64,000 nucleotides of DNA, taken from assembly GCF_047511655.1 (NCBI RefSeq), contig NC_133395.1, positions 75,634,158-75,698,157 on the forward strand, read 5' to 3'. This document shows positions 22,033-34,478 of this stretch, in pieces. The position numbers and the translations under genes are program-made. The notes under the pieces were generated by a model. It made no database searches. It was not told where the DNA came from and saw only the letters and a list, made by a program, of their open reading frames with translations. How positions within the stretch are numbered: position 1 is the first letter of the stretch; each line of letters starts with the position of its first letter. The DNA is from Castor canadensis (lineage: Eukaryota > Chordata > Mammalia > Rodentia > Castoridae).

Positions 22033-23839
22033 ATGTTTTATATCAAAATGGTTTCTTACAACCTCGTGGGTATAAATGACCCTTGCAACCTGCCTTGACA
22101 ACTTGAGAGTGTGGCTACTTGCCGAAATATTTGCTGACTGCCCCTTCTTGGCATGACTGTATATTTCCTGAGATGGGGTCTCCTCCCACTTGGGATGTGC
22201 CTGGCTCAGCCTGTGCTCATTAGATGAAGTGAAGGATCAACTAACAGCCTAATTGAACTGAATTTAATGAAACATCTGTCCATGGGGTCTGGCCAAAGAA
22301 ACTTAGTCTTTAATACTTACATTTCCTGTCAGTACCTATGATCCCTGAATTTGCTGAAACAGGAGCTTTGCGATGATTCCTCAGGGATAACTATTATGCT
22401 CACACCATCTAGACAGATCTGCTCTCATCGCAGTAGTCTGTACCAGCCTTAGGACACGTATCAACTGGGCTTACCTACCTCCCTATTCCCAGGCCCATGA
22501 GTGCCGGCCCATAGAAAGGTTCCAAACAAGCTTGAGAAATGAGCACCAATGACCTACTTCTAAGAATGTAAAATGCACTGTCTTAAAACTGATTCTGTAA
22601 CAGTCTGAGTCCTGGTGCCAGCTGCTACAACATGCAAACCTTCCAGTCTCAGTTTGTATCTCTCAAAGTCTGAGATGAGTCACATGCTGCCCACCCCCCA
22701 ATCTTTCTTACACTACACCATCAGCAAAGGATGAGAGAGATGGAGCCCTCTAGGGCAGGGAAGTCACCCTAGTTCTTACCTAGCAGCCTGGCAAGAGCTC
22801 CTTGGCTGTTGCTCAGATTTCATTGGCCAGCACTAGTCACACGGCCCTGATCTAATGGGGACTGGTGGAGCTGGCAGGAAGGAGAGGAGTATAAATGTGT
22901 CTCTGTCCAAGTTTAACTGAGAAGTACTGGTCAGATGAGTGGGGGTGTCCAGCTGCACAGATATTTATGATGGAAGTCTTTTCAAAGTAATCTTGAACAC
23001 AAGTAATTTGCACAGTAAGGATTTGAAATTTGTCCATCTCTCCCATGGACACAACTCTCTTGTTCCCCCTCTGGAGGACAGAAAAGGAGCTAAAGGAATG
23101 GAAAGCCCTGGCCAGTTGCAAACCTCAGTGTAACAAACGAACAAACATAAACATCCATCCACATGTGTAGGCGATTAGATGTGCCAGCCACTTGGGGAGG
23201 GTGTCCACCCCATGGGTACACTGCAGTGTATGTGAGTTTAGGACTAGAGGCCTCCCAAAACTCTGTGAGTTTCTGACACATTTTATTTAATCCTAGGTGG
23301 ATTTAGCGGAGGCTATGAGGATACTATGTGAGTGTGCATTTGTTGCAAAGTAGATTTCTAAGAGGAAAAAGTGAGAAGGTAAAAGTCTACAGCTTAGGTA
23401 GGCAGAGCCTGAGAATTCCCAGGGAGCAGGTTGTTGGAGGGAGGAAGGACTTGGTTAGTGATGGCTGTTCTTGGCAGGGAGGGAGGTTTTAAAATTCTAA
23501 CACCCACTCAGTTTTCAGGTGAAGACCCTGGATACACTGCTAATTCTGATGCCTTTCTAAATCCTCTTTTCCTCCCTTTGAAATAAATGGCAAGTATTGA
23601 TCAGCAAAGCTCCCCGTTTGCACTTAGGCCCTCAGTCATGTCTACTTCTGGCTCTGAGCTGGTATTGTTTTCACACTCACTTCACCGGAAGTTGCTCTGG
23701 GTCCCAGCTCTGGAGCCAGGTCCTCCACACTGGCTCTGCACCAAATCCACCTGCTAGCTCTCCAGCATCATGAGAAAGGTGACGGTATTGGCTCATTTCA
23801 CAACTTTATCCCAAGGCTAAGAGTCATAAAACTAGAAGT
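22033..23839. other. no gene recognised
   Basis: The phrase cattggccagcactagtcac near 22822 hints at an old LTR-type repeat. Open frames near 22850-23280 overlap on both strands and look like chance. Confidence 0.4.
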
Positions 23840-24005
23840 GTTGAGAATTTCTGCCACTGTGCAAGGTGCTTTGTGTGTTATTTCTAAACCTAAAAAGTCA
23901 GAATTGCCACTGTACCCACAGAATAGGGAGGAAAACTTGGAACTGATGGGGATGTTAAATATATCACTGGCTCAAAGTTACATATTTGGGGTTCAGTTTT
24001 CAAAT
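23840..24005 (-). repeat. MIR SINE
   Basis: gtgcaaggtgctttgtgtgt, ggaggaaaacttggaactga and ctggctcaaagttacatatt follow antisense MIR order. Confidence 0.6.
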
Positions 24006-24729
24006 TCATAGGTACTATTGGTTATTTACACAAGGATTTTATAGACAAGGAAGGGACTACATGTTATGGCCTGGCTTATTCGTGACAAACTGAGGGTTTG
24101 TGACTTCCTATCCAACGCTTTCCCGAAGTTACCAGGTACGCATTTACCAGGATCCCCCTATCTTTAGACAAGAGTAACTGCATATTGGAAGAAGGGGAGT
24201 AGCTGGTGAGTACCTTGACCTCTTTGCTGGGAGACTCAACCCCCACCTAGAAACAGCCTTGGGACTGGAAGATCTCTTGTGATAATGTGAAATTTATATT
24301 AGGTCTTCATTTCCATTTCCTGATAAACAACTCTTACAACCTTTGGAATTTCAGAGTGATAGGTGTCTTTTCCATGTAAATTAGATGACTGATGGCTATG
24401 TGCCACAAGGTAGCTCCATGTTGGGGCCTGGTCACAGGAAAGACCAAGGCAGGACGAGAAAGTGGAGACTTTCAGCCTCACCTACAATCCCTAGCCCAGA
24501 GGAGGTCCCTTCTAGTTGAGTTAGGAATCTTTGACTCAGGCCAAGCATGGCAACCTTCATGCATTAGGTAGTTTGCAAATCTTCACAGGGATACCATGAT
24601 GATGAAACCTTAGGCCTTCTGTTACAAACCTGTACTAGAAAGCAGCCCAGAGCTGCTCTGGTCAGCCAAACCCTGGTGCTTTTTCAGGAATCGGAATCGA
24701 TTCAGCTGGGCCGAAACTTCTCCACCTGT
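24006..24729. other. no gene recognised
   Basis: No recognisable coding or repeat content. Confidence 0.45.
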
Positions 24730-24850
24730 TCCTCAGTGCTGGGCACAGTCACCAGACTGCTCTAGTGGCATAAATGACCTCATTCAATCTCCATAATAAT
24801 CCTGTGAGGTGAGCATTATGGTCAGGATTCCTAACGTACAGTGTGTTAAG
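24730..24850 (-). repeat. MIR SINE fragment
   Basis: gtgctgggcacagtcaccag, then aatctccataataatcctgt and gaggtgagcattatggtc, is antisense MIR. Confidence 0.65.
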
Positions 24851-26044
24851 AAATATAGATATTTATTACCTAACTTAACAAGAAGCTGCAGGCATATGAT
24901 TCCGGAATTGTGTCAGCTTCAACAATGTATTTGACCTCTTTGAAATTCTTCAGGTCTGTCATTGTGAATAGATAATGGTGGGGCCAAACATCTCACTCTC
25001 ACCCCACAGTATCCATCTCTCTTACCAGAAAGGAAAGCTGACTTCCACAAACTGAGTCACATGACGTCCTAGACTAACACCTGGCAGCTGCAGGGCTCCA
25101 AGCAGGCGTGAATAACCATATAGGCACTGGTTCTGTGGAGGGGGCATGGTTCCTCTCTAGTCAGCCCACAGGACCCGCCACATGTCCTGGTTTTGAAATG
25201 TGCTAAAGTCAGTGGGGGCCATTGGGGGAATGACGGAGGAAGCCATCGTGTCACATAATACAACAAAGGTACAGAAACATGGATGGCAGCATTGCATGGC
25301 AGAAAATATGGAGTGGCTGTGCGTTCAAGGTGGTCTTGAAAGATAAGTATATATGTTGATTATCTCAGATACTCGTTGTAGTATCATGAAGCTAACTGCC
25401 ACAGTCCTCTTCCTGGCTATGACTACCACCTTCTTGATGTGTCCTTACATGGTAGGAGGAGGGAGGAAGGGAGGAGTGGAAGGAGGAAGAAGAGAGAAAG
25501 AGGGAAAGAGAGAAATCGTCTTATAAGACTATACTCCTCTCAGGTCAGGGGCCCAGCTCAGTCACACTGTAGGCTTGGGCTACAACATAGGAATTGTGGG
25601 GACACACTTCAGTGCATAGGAGATGGGAGTTAGGATATCTATTTACTCAGAGGAATGCCTGCCTGGGCCTATGTGGCAACCATTGAGTTGGGTATCATGG
25701 CCCTTCTGCCTGATACAAGACTTTCTTACGACCTAGGGCTTCAGGCTCTTCTGGAGCCTCTGAGGCTCAGGGACAGCTCTTGAGTCAGGAGTGGGTGTCT
25801 AAAGGAAGTAGTGGGGAAAGAGAGGCTGAGATGGGGGAGAGGGACTTGAGGCCCCTCACCCTGAGCTGCTGGGGAGCCCTGTGCTATGCTTCAAGCAGAT
25901 AGCTCCTCACTGATCACTTTCATGAGTTAGGATTTTGCATAAAATTCCCTCTGAAATAGTCTGTGTGGGAAGGGCCTGGAACTTCTTCTCTTGAGCTCCA
26001 TCCAGGGCCTTGTCTGAGTCAGGTCCCTGAGCCCAGGAGAGGTG
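24851..26044. other. no gene recognised; purine tract and possible LTR scrap
   Basis: 25451-25518 is almost pure A/G. The phrase gatgtgtccttacatggtag just before it recalls the middle of an antisense MaLR LTR. Confidence 0.4.
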
Positions 26045-26425
26045 GTGCATTCATTTTCTAGGGTTGCTATTAAAGAATATCCCCAAACAACAGAGGTTTA
26101 CTTTAGTACAGTCTAGAGTCCAAAGTCAAAGTGACCTTAATAAGGTTGGCTCACTGGAGGCTGTGAGTGAGAATCTATTCCACACCTCTCTCATAACTTC
26201 TGGCAGCTTCAGGCCAACTGTGGACTGGGTGCCTATCTCTTGCCTCCATCTTCACATGGCTTCCCTGTGAGCCTGTTCCTTGACCCTCATTGGCTCATCT
26301 CACATCTCCCTCTCCATTCTCTTACACTATACCTGCAAAGAACCTATTTCCAAGAAGGCCCTGCTCATAAATACTGGGGATTAGGACTTGGCCATATATT
26401 TTGGGTGACACAGTTCAACCATTGG
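26045..26425 (-). repeat. MLT1 LTR
   Basis: cattttctagggttgctatt, ccccaaacaacagaggttta, atcttcacatggcttccctg and actggggattaggacttgg follow antisense MLT1 order. Confidence 0.8.
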
Positions 26426-27111
26426 CAAGTGATCTTCCGGTTTACAGAATCCAAGGCCAAGTCCAACACCATGGATCAGAAGGTAGCTGTTGCTCCATCT
26501 GGCCTTCTAGGAAGTAGTTTCCTAAAGCAGTAGTTTGGGTCCATGACTGAGGAACTCACTGTCACGAGCCAAGTTCCTTCTGACCTTGGGACAGGGCAGT
26601 AAGAGGGCTGCAGAGGAGAGAGTCGCTTGGAGTGAGTGTGCTTTGGGGCAGAGGGCACCACCTTAGAGTCCACAACCACCTCCTCCAGGCATCACACTTG
26701 AACGAATTATGCAGCATCTAGTGGTGAGAGAAGAAGAGGAAATTTAATAAAGAGACATGCGATGTTCAACTGAGCCCCAAATTGCTTTTGTGTACCCACC
26801 ATCAAAATAGAATGTGAGAGAGATGCCTGAAAATCCAAGGTACAAGCAGAGCGAAGGTTTGGAAGCTCCTGTGAGGAAGCCTTAGCTGCCTTGGTTTCAT
26901 GTGGCAGGGCCAGACGAGACAGCCCTGTAGTTACCTGTCCTCGCTTACCTCCAATCCTCCCATCTTCATCTCTCTGGAACCTTTGTGATGTCTAGGAATG
27001 CCTGCTCTTTTCTCTAATTTAGGAAACAAGGGTATGTTGAGTCTCCGAAGTTCCTGACAGAGGCACAGGCAAAAGGGGAGCCAGGGCGAGGAACAGGCCA
27101 CCTTTTCAAGG
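26426..27111. other. no gene recognised
   Basis: Short frames only; no motif recognised. Confidence 0.45.
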
Positions 27112-27440
27112 ATTCTTTGTTTTTTGTTGGCAATACTGAGGTTTGAACTCAGGGCCTCACACCTGCTAGGCAGGTGCTCTACCACTTGAACCATGCTCCA
27201 AGCCCTTTTTGCTTTAGCTTATTTTTCAGATAGTGTCTTGTACTTTTGCCTAGGGTCAGCTTCAAACTGTGATCCTCCTACTTCCTCCTCCTTTGTAGCT
27301 GGGGTAACAGGCATGCACCACCACACCCAGCTTGTTTGTTGGGATTAGGGGATCTTAATAATTTCTTTTTGCCCAGGCTGGCTTCGAACCAAGATCCATG
27401 CATCTCTGTGTCCCTTGTAGTTGGGATTATAGGTGTGAGC
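27112..27440 (-). repeat. ID-B1-B1 trimeric SINE
   Basis: tttgaactcagggcctcaca, gctctaccacttgaaccatg, then two B1-like units (cttgtacttttgcctagggt; tttgcccaggctggcttcga), the second ending gttgggattataggtgtgag. Confidence 0.9.
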
Positions 27441-27499
27441 CAGGAGTATAATTTACACAAAACAATCATTGCAAGAGTGTATATGATGAGCTTGAGAGT

Positions 27500-27622
27500 T
27501 GTTTTTTTTTTTAAGATGGAATCTCACTTTGTTGCCCAGGCTGGCCTCATACTCCTGGGCTCGAGCAATCCTCCTGCCTCAGCCTCCTGAGTGTTAGGAC
27601 AACAGGCATTAGCCACCCCTGG
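27500..27622 (-). repeat. B1-like monomer
   Basis: A T-run, then cactttgttgcccaggctgg, cctcagcctcctgagtgtta and acaacaggcattagccacc: an antisense 7SL-derived monomer without an ID part. Confidence 0.85.
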
Positions 27623-27634
27623 CTAAACAGTTGT

Positions 27635-28010
27635 TTAACCAGCACAATCCCACTGGGAACATTTGCAGTGCCTTAAAAAGTCCCCATTCCTCTCTGCAGT
27701 CATGACCTTTCCCATAACCCTGGCTCCTGGCAATCACCCATCTCATTGTTATCCCTCTAGTTTTGACTTTTCCAGCATTTTCTATAAAATGGAATCACAT
27801 AGTATAGAGCCTTTAGTGTCTGGCTTTTTCTCTCCAGCATAATGCTTTTGAAGTTCTTGTTGCTGTTTTTTTTTTTTTTTCTTAAATAACTCGTTTCTTT
27901 TGTCTCCTAAATGGGACATTCACACTGTTGTGCAACCATCACCACCATCCATCTCCACAGCCTCATCTTCCCAAACTGACACTCTGCTCCCATTCCCTTG
28001 CCCCTTCCTC
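27635..28010 (-). repeat. old L1 (L1M-type) 3' end
   Basis: cctggcaatcacccatctca, ataaaatggaatcacatagt, ccagcataatgcttttgaag and gtgcaaccatcaccaccatc occur in both the older and younger parts of L1M 3' ends, antisense. Confidence 0.6.
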
Positions 28011-28017
28011 AATATTT

Positions 28018-28251
28018 CTTCTTCTTCTTTGTTTTTTTTTTTGGGTGGGACTTGGGTTTGAACTTGGGGCCTCTTGCTTACTAGGAGGGTGCTCTACTAC
28101 TTGAGTCACTCTGCCAGCCTTTTTTTGAGTTGGGTATTTTGGAGAAAGGTCTCAAGAACTATTCGCCCAGTCTGGCTTCAAACCACTATTCTCCTGATCT
28201 TTGCCTCCCAAGTAGGTAAGATTATAGGTGTGAGCCACTAGCACCCAGCTC
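28018..28251 (-). repeat. ID-B1 composite SINE with TSD
   Basis: ggtttgaacttggggcctct, then the B1-like part gggtattttggagaaaggtc ... gattataggtgtgagccac. Similar words cctcaatattt (28007-28017) and ttcaataattt (28252-28262) flank it. Confidence 0.85.
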
Positions 28252-28262
28252 TTCAATAATTT

Positions 28263-29393
28263 TTAAGTACATAGTACGGGGCCATAGTGCTTGTTAGGTA
28301 TATGATAGAACATGTGAAAGCCAGAGAGTGAGGCAGGTAGAGAGGGGGGTGGGGTTTCCTCTTCCCCACCTGGAACTTGGATTTAACAGGTTGGTGTTAC
28401 CTCTCTCACCAACCCAAAGCACTAACCTGCCAGCATGGCCCTGCCAGAGCAACCCCCACCCCCACACTCCAGGCCATCCATTCCCTGCCATGCTAGATTG
28501 GGTCTGAATTGTAAGATGGAGGGATAAGCAGGTGGCTTGCCTGTCACATGGGACCTGCCAGTGCCCAAGAGAAGATGGGCATTCTACAGTGTGAAATAAC
28601 AGAGCAACTTGTCCCCACTACACAAATGAGAGCAGTCATGCAGTAAATGTTTGGGGAGGAACTGACAAGGTGTTTTTGGCCACCAAAGCCATTTGTCATT
28701 TCTGAATATCTGTGTGTCCAACCCTTACATTCTAGAAGAAGGAAACTGTGGTATAGCCAGAACTTGTGCATGGGGGGGTTGGTGTCCCTTGTGTTTCTGA
28801 TCCATTTAAATTTCTGTGGCTGCTGGACTGAGGTCATCAAATGGTTCTGCAGCTACTGGATGAAGGATTTGAGAGTCTGGACTGGGCAGGCGGAAGAGGT
28901 CCACGTGGGAGTCTCTTCAGGTTCTCCTGGGGACACAGACTCTGTGATCACCAGATGCCTCAGGGCATATGCAAGAGCCAGACTTGTTTCATTTGACATC
29001 ATGGGCTTCCCAGACTGAGAATCCTCGTGCTATCTTGATAAGCAGACAAACAGAAGACAGCTACAGGCCCTCTGTGGATGAAAGTGCCATGAAGGAGAGT
29101 CATGTCTGTCCCTTCATGCTAAGCTCTAGGACCTGGCCCTCTGCCACCTCATGGAGTGAAGACATTTATGGATATGAAATGAATAATGACACATTAATAC
29201 ACTGCCCCTCCACGAGGCAATGGTTGATACTTTGGGCAACAAATGAAGGGTGTGTTCATGGGCACACCAGTCATTCCTTGGAATTTTAAATTTCACAAGC
29301 AGAATTGGAGCCCAGACTTTCACAAGTTGCTCACCCTGTGGCTGCTTTATCTGACTTCTTCTGTGACTAGGATCTCTTAGATGCAGGATGCCC
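28263..29393. other. no gene recognised
   Basis: A 123-aa plus frame (28647-29018) and a 98-aa minus frame overlap here. Neither shows a domain or convincing splice context. Confidence 0.4.
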
Positions 29394-29431
29394 TGTGTGT
29401 GTGTGTGTGTGTGTGTGTTTGTGTGTGTGTT
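29394..29431. repeat. (TG)n microsatellite
   Basis: TG repeat interrupted once by TTT. Confidence 0.95.
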
Positions 29432-29577
29432 GGGATCCCAAAAGGAAGTACCTCTTGGCCACACCAACTTTTAACTTTTAAGTTATATCTTTTAAAATGC
29501 TTAAAACACAGTGAACCTGCATCAAGAGATGTCCCAAAAAAATCAAAGGAGAATGTAAACTACGAAAGTAGAGGTCA

Positions 29578-29775
29578 GCTGGGCATGGTGGCATACACCT
29601 GTGATCTCAGCTACTCTGGAGGTAGAGGCAGGAGAATCAAGGGTTCAAGGCTATCTAAGCAAGAGCACAATAGCCCGTCTGATAAGCTAAAAAGCAAAAT
29701 ACTGGCAGTATTGCTCAAGTGGAATGTGAGTCTCTGAGTTCAATTCCTAGTCCAGAAAAAAAAAAAAGAAAGAAA
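29578..29775 (+). repeat. B1-ID composite SINE
   Basis: gctgggcatggtggcataca ... ggcaggagaatcaagggttc, then ctggcagtattgctcaagtg and ctgagttcaattcctagtcc, ending in poly-A. The ID half has a deletion. Confidence 0.9.
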
Positions 29776-29789
29776 GCAGAGCTTTGCTG

Positions 29790-29905
29790 TTTTACTTACT
29801 GTTATACTGCCAGCACCTAGAATAATGCCTGGTACACTAGGAGAAGCTCAAAAACTATGATCTTTGAAGGAGTGAGTGAGTAAGTGAGTGAATGAATGAA
29901 TGAGA
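29790..29905 (+). repeat. L2 3' end
   Basis: ccagcacctagaataatgcc, tggtacactaggagaagctc and a (GAGT/GAAT)n tail are the L2 3' terminus. Confidence 0.7.
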
Positions 29906-30889
29906 AGCTCCTGCTAAAAGTGCAGGGCTCAGTGTTACAAGGGAACTCACTTTTTGAAGATTGTTTATCCACAGTGACGTATGCTCCACTAGTCTAGTGC
30001 TAGCAGGAGATCAGGGCAGGAATGGCCTTGACCTGTCCAAGGCAGTGTCTCCTCTGTACCCTGTGTCCTACTAGGAAAGCAATGGCACCAGGACAGATCA
30101 GGGTGGGGTCAAGGACAGTCCCCAACTGGCAATGGTGGGAGCTGAAGGGGTGAGGGTGGGGCATGTTTCCAGAACCTGAGAGAGTAGTGGCAGGAGATAT
30201 CTACCTAGCAAGTTCTGTGGGCTTCACTAATCCTCTGGGCTCTGGCAGGGAGGAAGCCAACTCCTAAAATGACATTGAAGCCCTTGATGTATCACAGGGA
30301 GCAATCTAGAGAGCCATGCATTCAGTTTTGTGTTCACCAGAGTTTTTAAGGCACTGTTCTCTAAGGGCAGAGCAAAGACATACATAGCTGTGAGTCTTCT
30401 TGTGGGTGGACATGTGGTATAAAAGCATTTTAATGCTGAAGGCCTAGTATGTCTGCCTCTGCAAATCCTGGGTTACTGTGTGGCAGCTACAGAGTTTTAA
30501 TGCCAGAAGACTTTCCTTATCCACTGTGTGAATAAATCATACTATTAATCACAGATTTACTTATGATTTAAACAGAGAATGGAAGCTCACTCAGTAGGAA
30601 CATAGCTCACCTCTCCTCCCCTATCATTTCAGAAGTGAATCCTCTGGCCCCAATCAAGTTTCACATGAGATCGCAGCCCCAGAAGGGACCTGTCCCCCAA
30701 ACCTCTGAATCTCGCTTGTAATGCTTGTATGGAATCTTTGTCTTTATTTTGGGCTGCTGAGTACTGGAGGCCCCTTTGTAAATCTGTGGAATTGCTTCCC
30801 ATATGGATCTGGATGAGAAGGAGAACCTGTTTTCTTTCATAGTAATTGAAAGGTCAGTGCTTCCTTTTTGTAGCAAAGACTGATAGCTG
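29906..30889. other. no gene recognised
   Basis: No nameable repeat and no frame above 80 aa. Confidence 0.45.
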
Positions 30890-31215
30890 ATCACTAAACT
30901 CATTTCCCAGCCTCCCTTCAGCTACGCCATGTGGCCAAAATCTAGCTAATGACATAGAACTTCTTACAGGCCTGGCCAATAAGATCTCCCATACATGATC
31001 CCCTCTCTCTTTCACTTCCTTCCCCAGTCTCTGGACATTAATGCCCTGGAAAGCCTTTAAGCCATATATTAAAGATGTTGGAGCCATTTTCAGCCTAGGC
31101 CTTTGCAACATGGTATAGACCAGAGGCCCTGATACCACCTTCTTGGGCATTCTGTGAGGTTCTCAGGCACAATCAATTTCTATAGCTTGCAACTAAGAAC
31201 CCAGACTTATTTACC
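30890..31215 (+). repeat. possible old LTR-type repeat
   Basis: tttcccagcctcccttcagc, then gccatgtggccaaaatctag and gcctggccaataagatctcc, recalls a widespread eutherian interspersed repeat. The family is not assigned. Confidence 0.35.
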
Positions 31216-31499
31216 ATCAATAAAAATGATTGGTCTATAAAGATTTCATTTTATGGCTGAATTGAATTGTTAGCACAGAATATGGTGAGCACTGTGGCTT
31301 GCCATAATTCACACCACACTTGTAGAAATTGTCAACATGGCATGGTTGACTGTTAGCTGTGACTTGTGGCCTGGAATTAATTCTGGATTTGAAAGCCTGT
31401 CTACAAGGATAACAGGTCATATATCAAACACTTCAGACTGCTTTCCTAGAGAGAAAGAGGGAAGTAGAGATCAAGGACATAGGAGAAAAGAAAAATAAA
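31216..31499. other. no gene recognised
   Basis: AT-rich, no features recognised. Confidence 0.4.
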
Positions 31500-31690
31500 C
31501 GATAATAACAACATAGCAAACACTTCCATAGCTGCCGCTGAGCATCACTGCTAACTCTAAGGGCCAAGTGTGCAACAACTCATTTTGTCCTCACAACACG
31601 CTCGTGGTAGCAGGCGTCATTGTTAATCCTAGTTAGCAGAGAGATCGAGTGAGCAGTCCATGCCAGCTGCCAGGTCTTAAACCACACCTA
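31500..31690 (-). repeat. MIR SINE
   Basis: aacaactcattttgtcctca, caacacgctcgtggtagcag and gtcattgttaatcctagtta follow antisense MIR. Confidence 0.7.
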
Positions 31691-32829
31691 CTGATAACAA
31701 TTAAAAACTGAAAATTCAAACTCAATTTTCTTTGCCCTTGAAGTACAATCAGAACAACTAAAAGCAACTAAGAAAATAAAATAAAAGCTAGTAATACTTG
31801 GCAGGGCACTAGGGATAATTTGCCTGAGGCCCTTCAGTTTCTCTCAAATATCGCCCAGAATCGTTGTTTTGTAGGTCATTTCAGGCTAAGAACTTGACCA
31901 TGGAAGATCTTCACAATGGCCTGAAGCAATCCAGCTCCCTCTCCAATCTGGCTGCAGTCATTTGCAACACCCAGAGCGTCAGAGCCAAGGAGCTGTACAA
32001 TTTGCCTATGTTTACAAGGGCGTTGGGCAGATTAAATATGTAGACAGAAGTCTGCCTGAAGGGCATTTGCATGGTTTATCACTTCCCCCATGACAGGGCT
32101 GAAGGAGTCAGGTGAGTGCCAGGGGTGGGAGGGGGATTGGACTGTTGGGAGAAAGAAGGACAAAATTGTTGCCAAGTTGTACCAGACTCTGAAGAGTGCA
32201 TGCTTCCTAGGGCTGCAACATACACACAGTTGCCTGTGGCTTGCTGTGGAAGTGGCAAAGGAAGAGCCGTGGAGGAGGGCTTTTCCCTTCTGTGGAGCTC
32301 CTCGTACAGCATCCAGGCCCTGGCATTGGTGTTCATCCATTTGCCTGTCATTGACCACTAGAGCATTTCCTTTGGGACTGTCTGGAGAGAATGCAGCAGT
32401 CAGGCCTCCTAGAAGTGCTGAGCTGCAGAGCCCAGGGGATCTTTAGTTTTCATGTGTGGTGGGGGCACTGATGTCTCACATAGGGGCAGCTTCTGGAAAG
32501 CTAAGGCCCTGTGTGTTGAGAGTTCTGTGAGCTAGGAGGAAGGGTGTTGGCTTGGCTAGGCTCCGAGGTTCTCTGGGACAGTGCTGGTGCCATCACAGAA
32601 CAGCTGACCAGGGTCCCTTTACCACTGGGCTCATGGAGGCCTGCTGGCTTGTCCCTGCCCACCACCTCCCTTCTCCCTCCACGGCTTTCCTTGTTCAACT
32701 TTTCCAAGGCACACGACCCTGCAGGGAAGAGTCCAGAACTGTGTGCCCTGTACTATGTTGTTACCTGCCCTGCCCTTGTCTATCTGTCATGGTACCTGGC
32801 ACCTGGAATTTAGGGCAGTAAATTGCCTA
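31691..32829. other. no gene recognised; one exon-like stretch
   Basis: 31885-32111 lies between catttcag and tcag|gtgagt and begins with an open frame of 51 codons (AKNLTMEDLHNGLKQSSS...). Part of it (ttcacaatggcctgaag) resembles L2. The 32.1-32.8 kb stretch holds overlapping chance frames up to 118 aa. Confidence 0.3.
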
Positions 32830-32990
32830 AGAGCCAGGCCTCTGGAATGAGGTGATAAGAAAAAATCTTGCTAGATTTGCCACTTCTGGTCATGTCATTT
32901 CTGCCTCAGCTCTCTCTGCCTTAGTTTCCTTTTGGTAGTTTCCTAAGGCAGATGCAAGCATCAGAGAAGCTAATAATATCTCCAGAGCCC
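32830..32990 (+). repeat. MIR SINE fragment
   Basis: agccaggcctctggaatgag, then gccttagtttccttttggta and agaagctaataatatctcc, follows sense MIR. Confidence 0.55.
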
Positions 32991-33779
32991 ATGACATATG
33001 GTCAGGGAGAAGCTCAGTGTTAGATGACATGACTACAGCACCATTTCTGGGTGGCCTGGCTGCAGGAGTTCATTCATAACAAGAACACAGACGTTAGCAG
33101 CCAACAGCTACCTAGTGCCAACTGTGTCCTGTTCTCTCTGTGCTCAGAAAGCCCCTCAGCTACCTCTTCACCTGACAAATCCTCCTCATTCAAGTCCTGC
33201 TGCCCTGTGGTCTTGGAGGCTAGGCCAGGCTCCTTCTCAGCCTCCCTAACTTCTCGTGCTTATTTCCACATGACACCCCCCCACACCTGGACGATGGCTA
33301 TTTTCTTATTCTCAGAGGTTGTCTCCTGGAGGGTGGGGAGCCAACCCACCCTTGTCACCTCCAGCATCCAGCACTATCCAGGGCTTATGGAAGGAAGAAG
33401 AAATTTTCTAGTCCCAGCTGCAAAAGCTCCCCCTTTCCAGAAGGAGTTCTATCAGCTGGCCCAGGACTCCCATCCATGTACCTCTTGCTCAAGGTCACAG
33501 CCCTACAGTAGGCGAAGGCCTTGTTGACCAACTCCTAAGCTAAAGGGGTCCTGTGATCAGTCACTCAACTGGCGCCCTTCACCGGCTCTAAACTCATTTA
33601 GAGCAAGAATAAAAGGAGACCAACGGAAGCTTCATGAGATAAGTGTATTTCAGAGGTAATTGGGGTTGGCTAGGGGGCAGCTGGGCCTGATAAATAAGAG
33701 TCCCGGTTTGAGTCATTAAGCTTTCCCTGTGAGTCGTGGTGCCCCACAGACCAGAAGCCTCCTCAGTTTGGCTCAGAGC
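32991..33779. other. no gene recognised
   Basis: A 158-aa plus frame (33051-33527) is serine-rich with no domain; probably chance. Confidence 0.4.
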
Positions 33780-33870
33780 GGCTCCTATCTTAAAAATTCA
33801 TTTAATGCAAATGGTTACATTAATGCAAAAGGCAAACCATCGACACTATAAATAACCTGAGCTGAGTACT
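33780..33870. promoter_or_regulatory. candidate homeodomain/POU binding block
   Basis: A perfect octamer ATGCAAAT at 33805-33812, a second ATGCAAAA at 33823, and several ATTTAAT/ATTAAT words within 50 bases of otherwise unique sequence. Such clusters are typical of conserved enhancers, but conservation cannot be judged here. Confidence 0.25.
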
Positions 33871-34054
33871 GCTGACAGGAAGTCTGACACATGAAATACT
33901 GCAGTGGTCTTGGTTCCGAATGAGACAGCCACGTGGACACTGTCTTCCTGTCCCAGATGCAAAGGCAGGGCCACAGGTGGGTCACTTGCCATGAGGCCCC
34001 AAGAAAGAAACTTTCCAAAGTATGGCAGACAGAAAAACACCAGCCATCTTCCCG

Positions 34055-34478
34055 CAAAGCATTCTGATCCCTGGAACCTGTGAATTTAGGTGACAAAAGG
34101 GATTCTGCAGATGAGATTAAATGAAAGACCTTGAGATGGGGAGATAATTCTGGATGATTTGAGTGGGCTCAATAGAGTCGAAAGGATCCTTGTAAAGGAA
34201 AGAGAGAGGGAGGAGACTTGGAGATGTGAGGAGGGAAGTACAGAGTTTTGAAGATAGAGGAAGGGGCCATGGACCAAGGAATGCAGGCCACCTGTGAAAA
34301 CAAGAAAAGCCAAATCCACACATCTTCTCCCAACACCTGCAAGAGGAATACAGCCCTACAGATACTGAGCATCTAGAATTTCTGACCTCCAGAAAAGTTG
34401 GATAATGAGTTTGTGTAGTTTTAAGTCACTTGGTTTGTTTTGTGGTAATTGGTTACAGCAGTCATTGAAAATTCACAC
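34055..34478 (+). repeat. MLT1 LTR, near full length
   Basis: ccctggaacctgtgaattta, aagggattctgcagatgag, gatggggagataattctgga, gaatgcaggccacctgtgaa, tttctgacctccagaaaagt and tttgtggtaattggttacag follow MLT1 from near its start to its end. Confidence 0.9.

Noticed and set aside
33051-33527. 158-aa plus-strand open frame
   Set aside because: Serine-rich, no domain and no repeat or splice support; best treated as chance.
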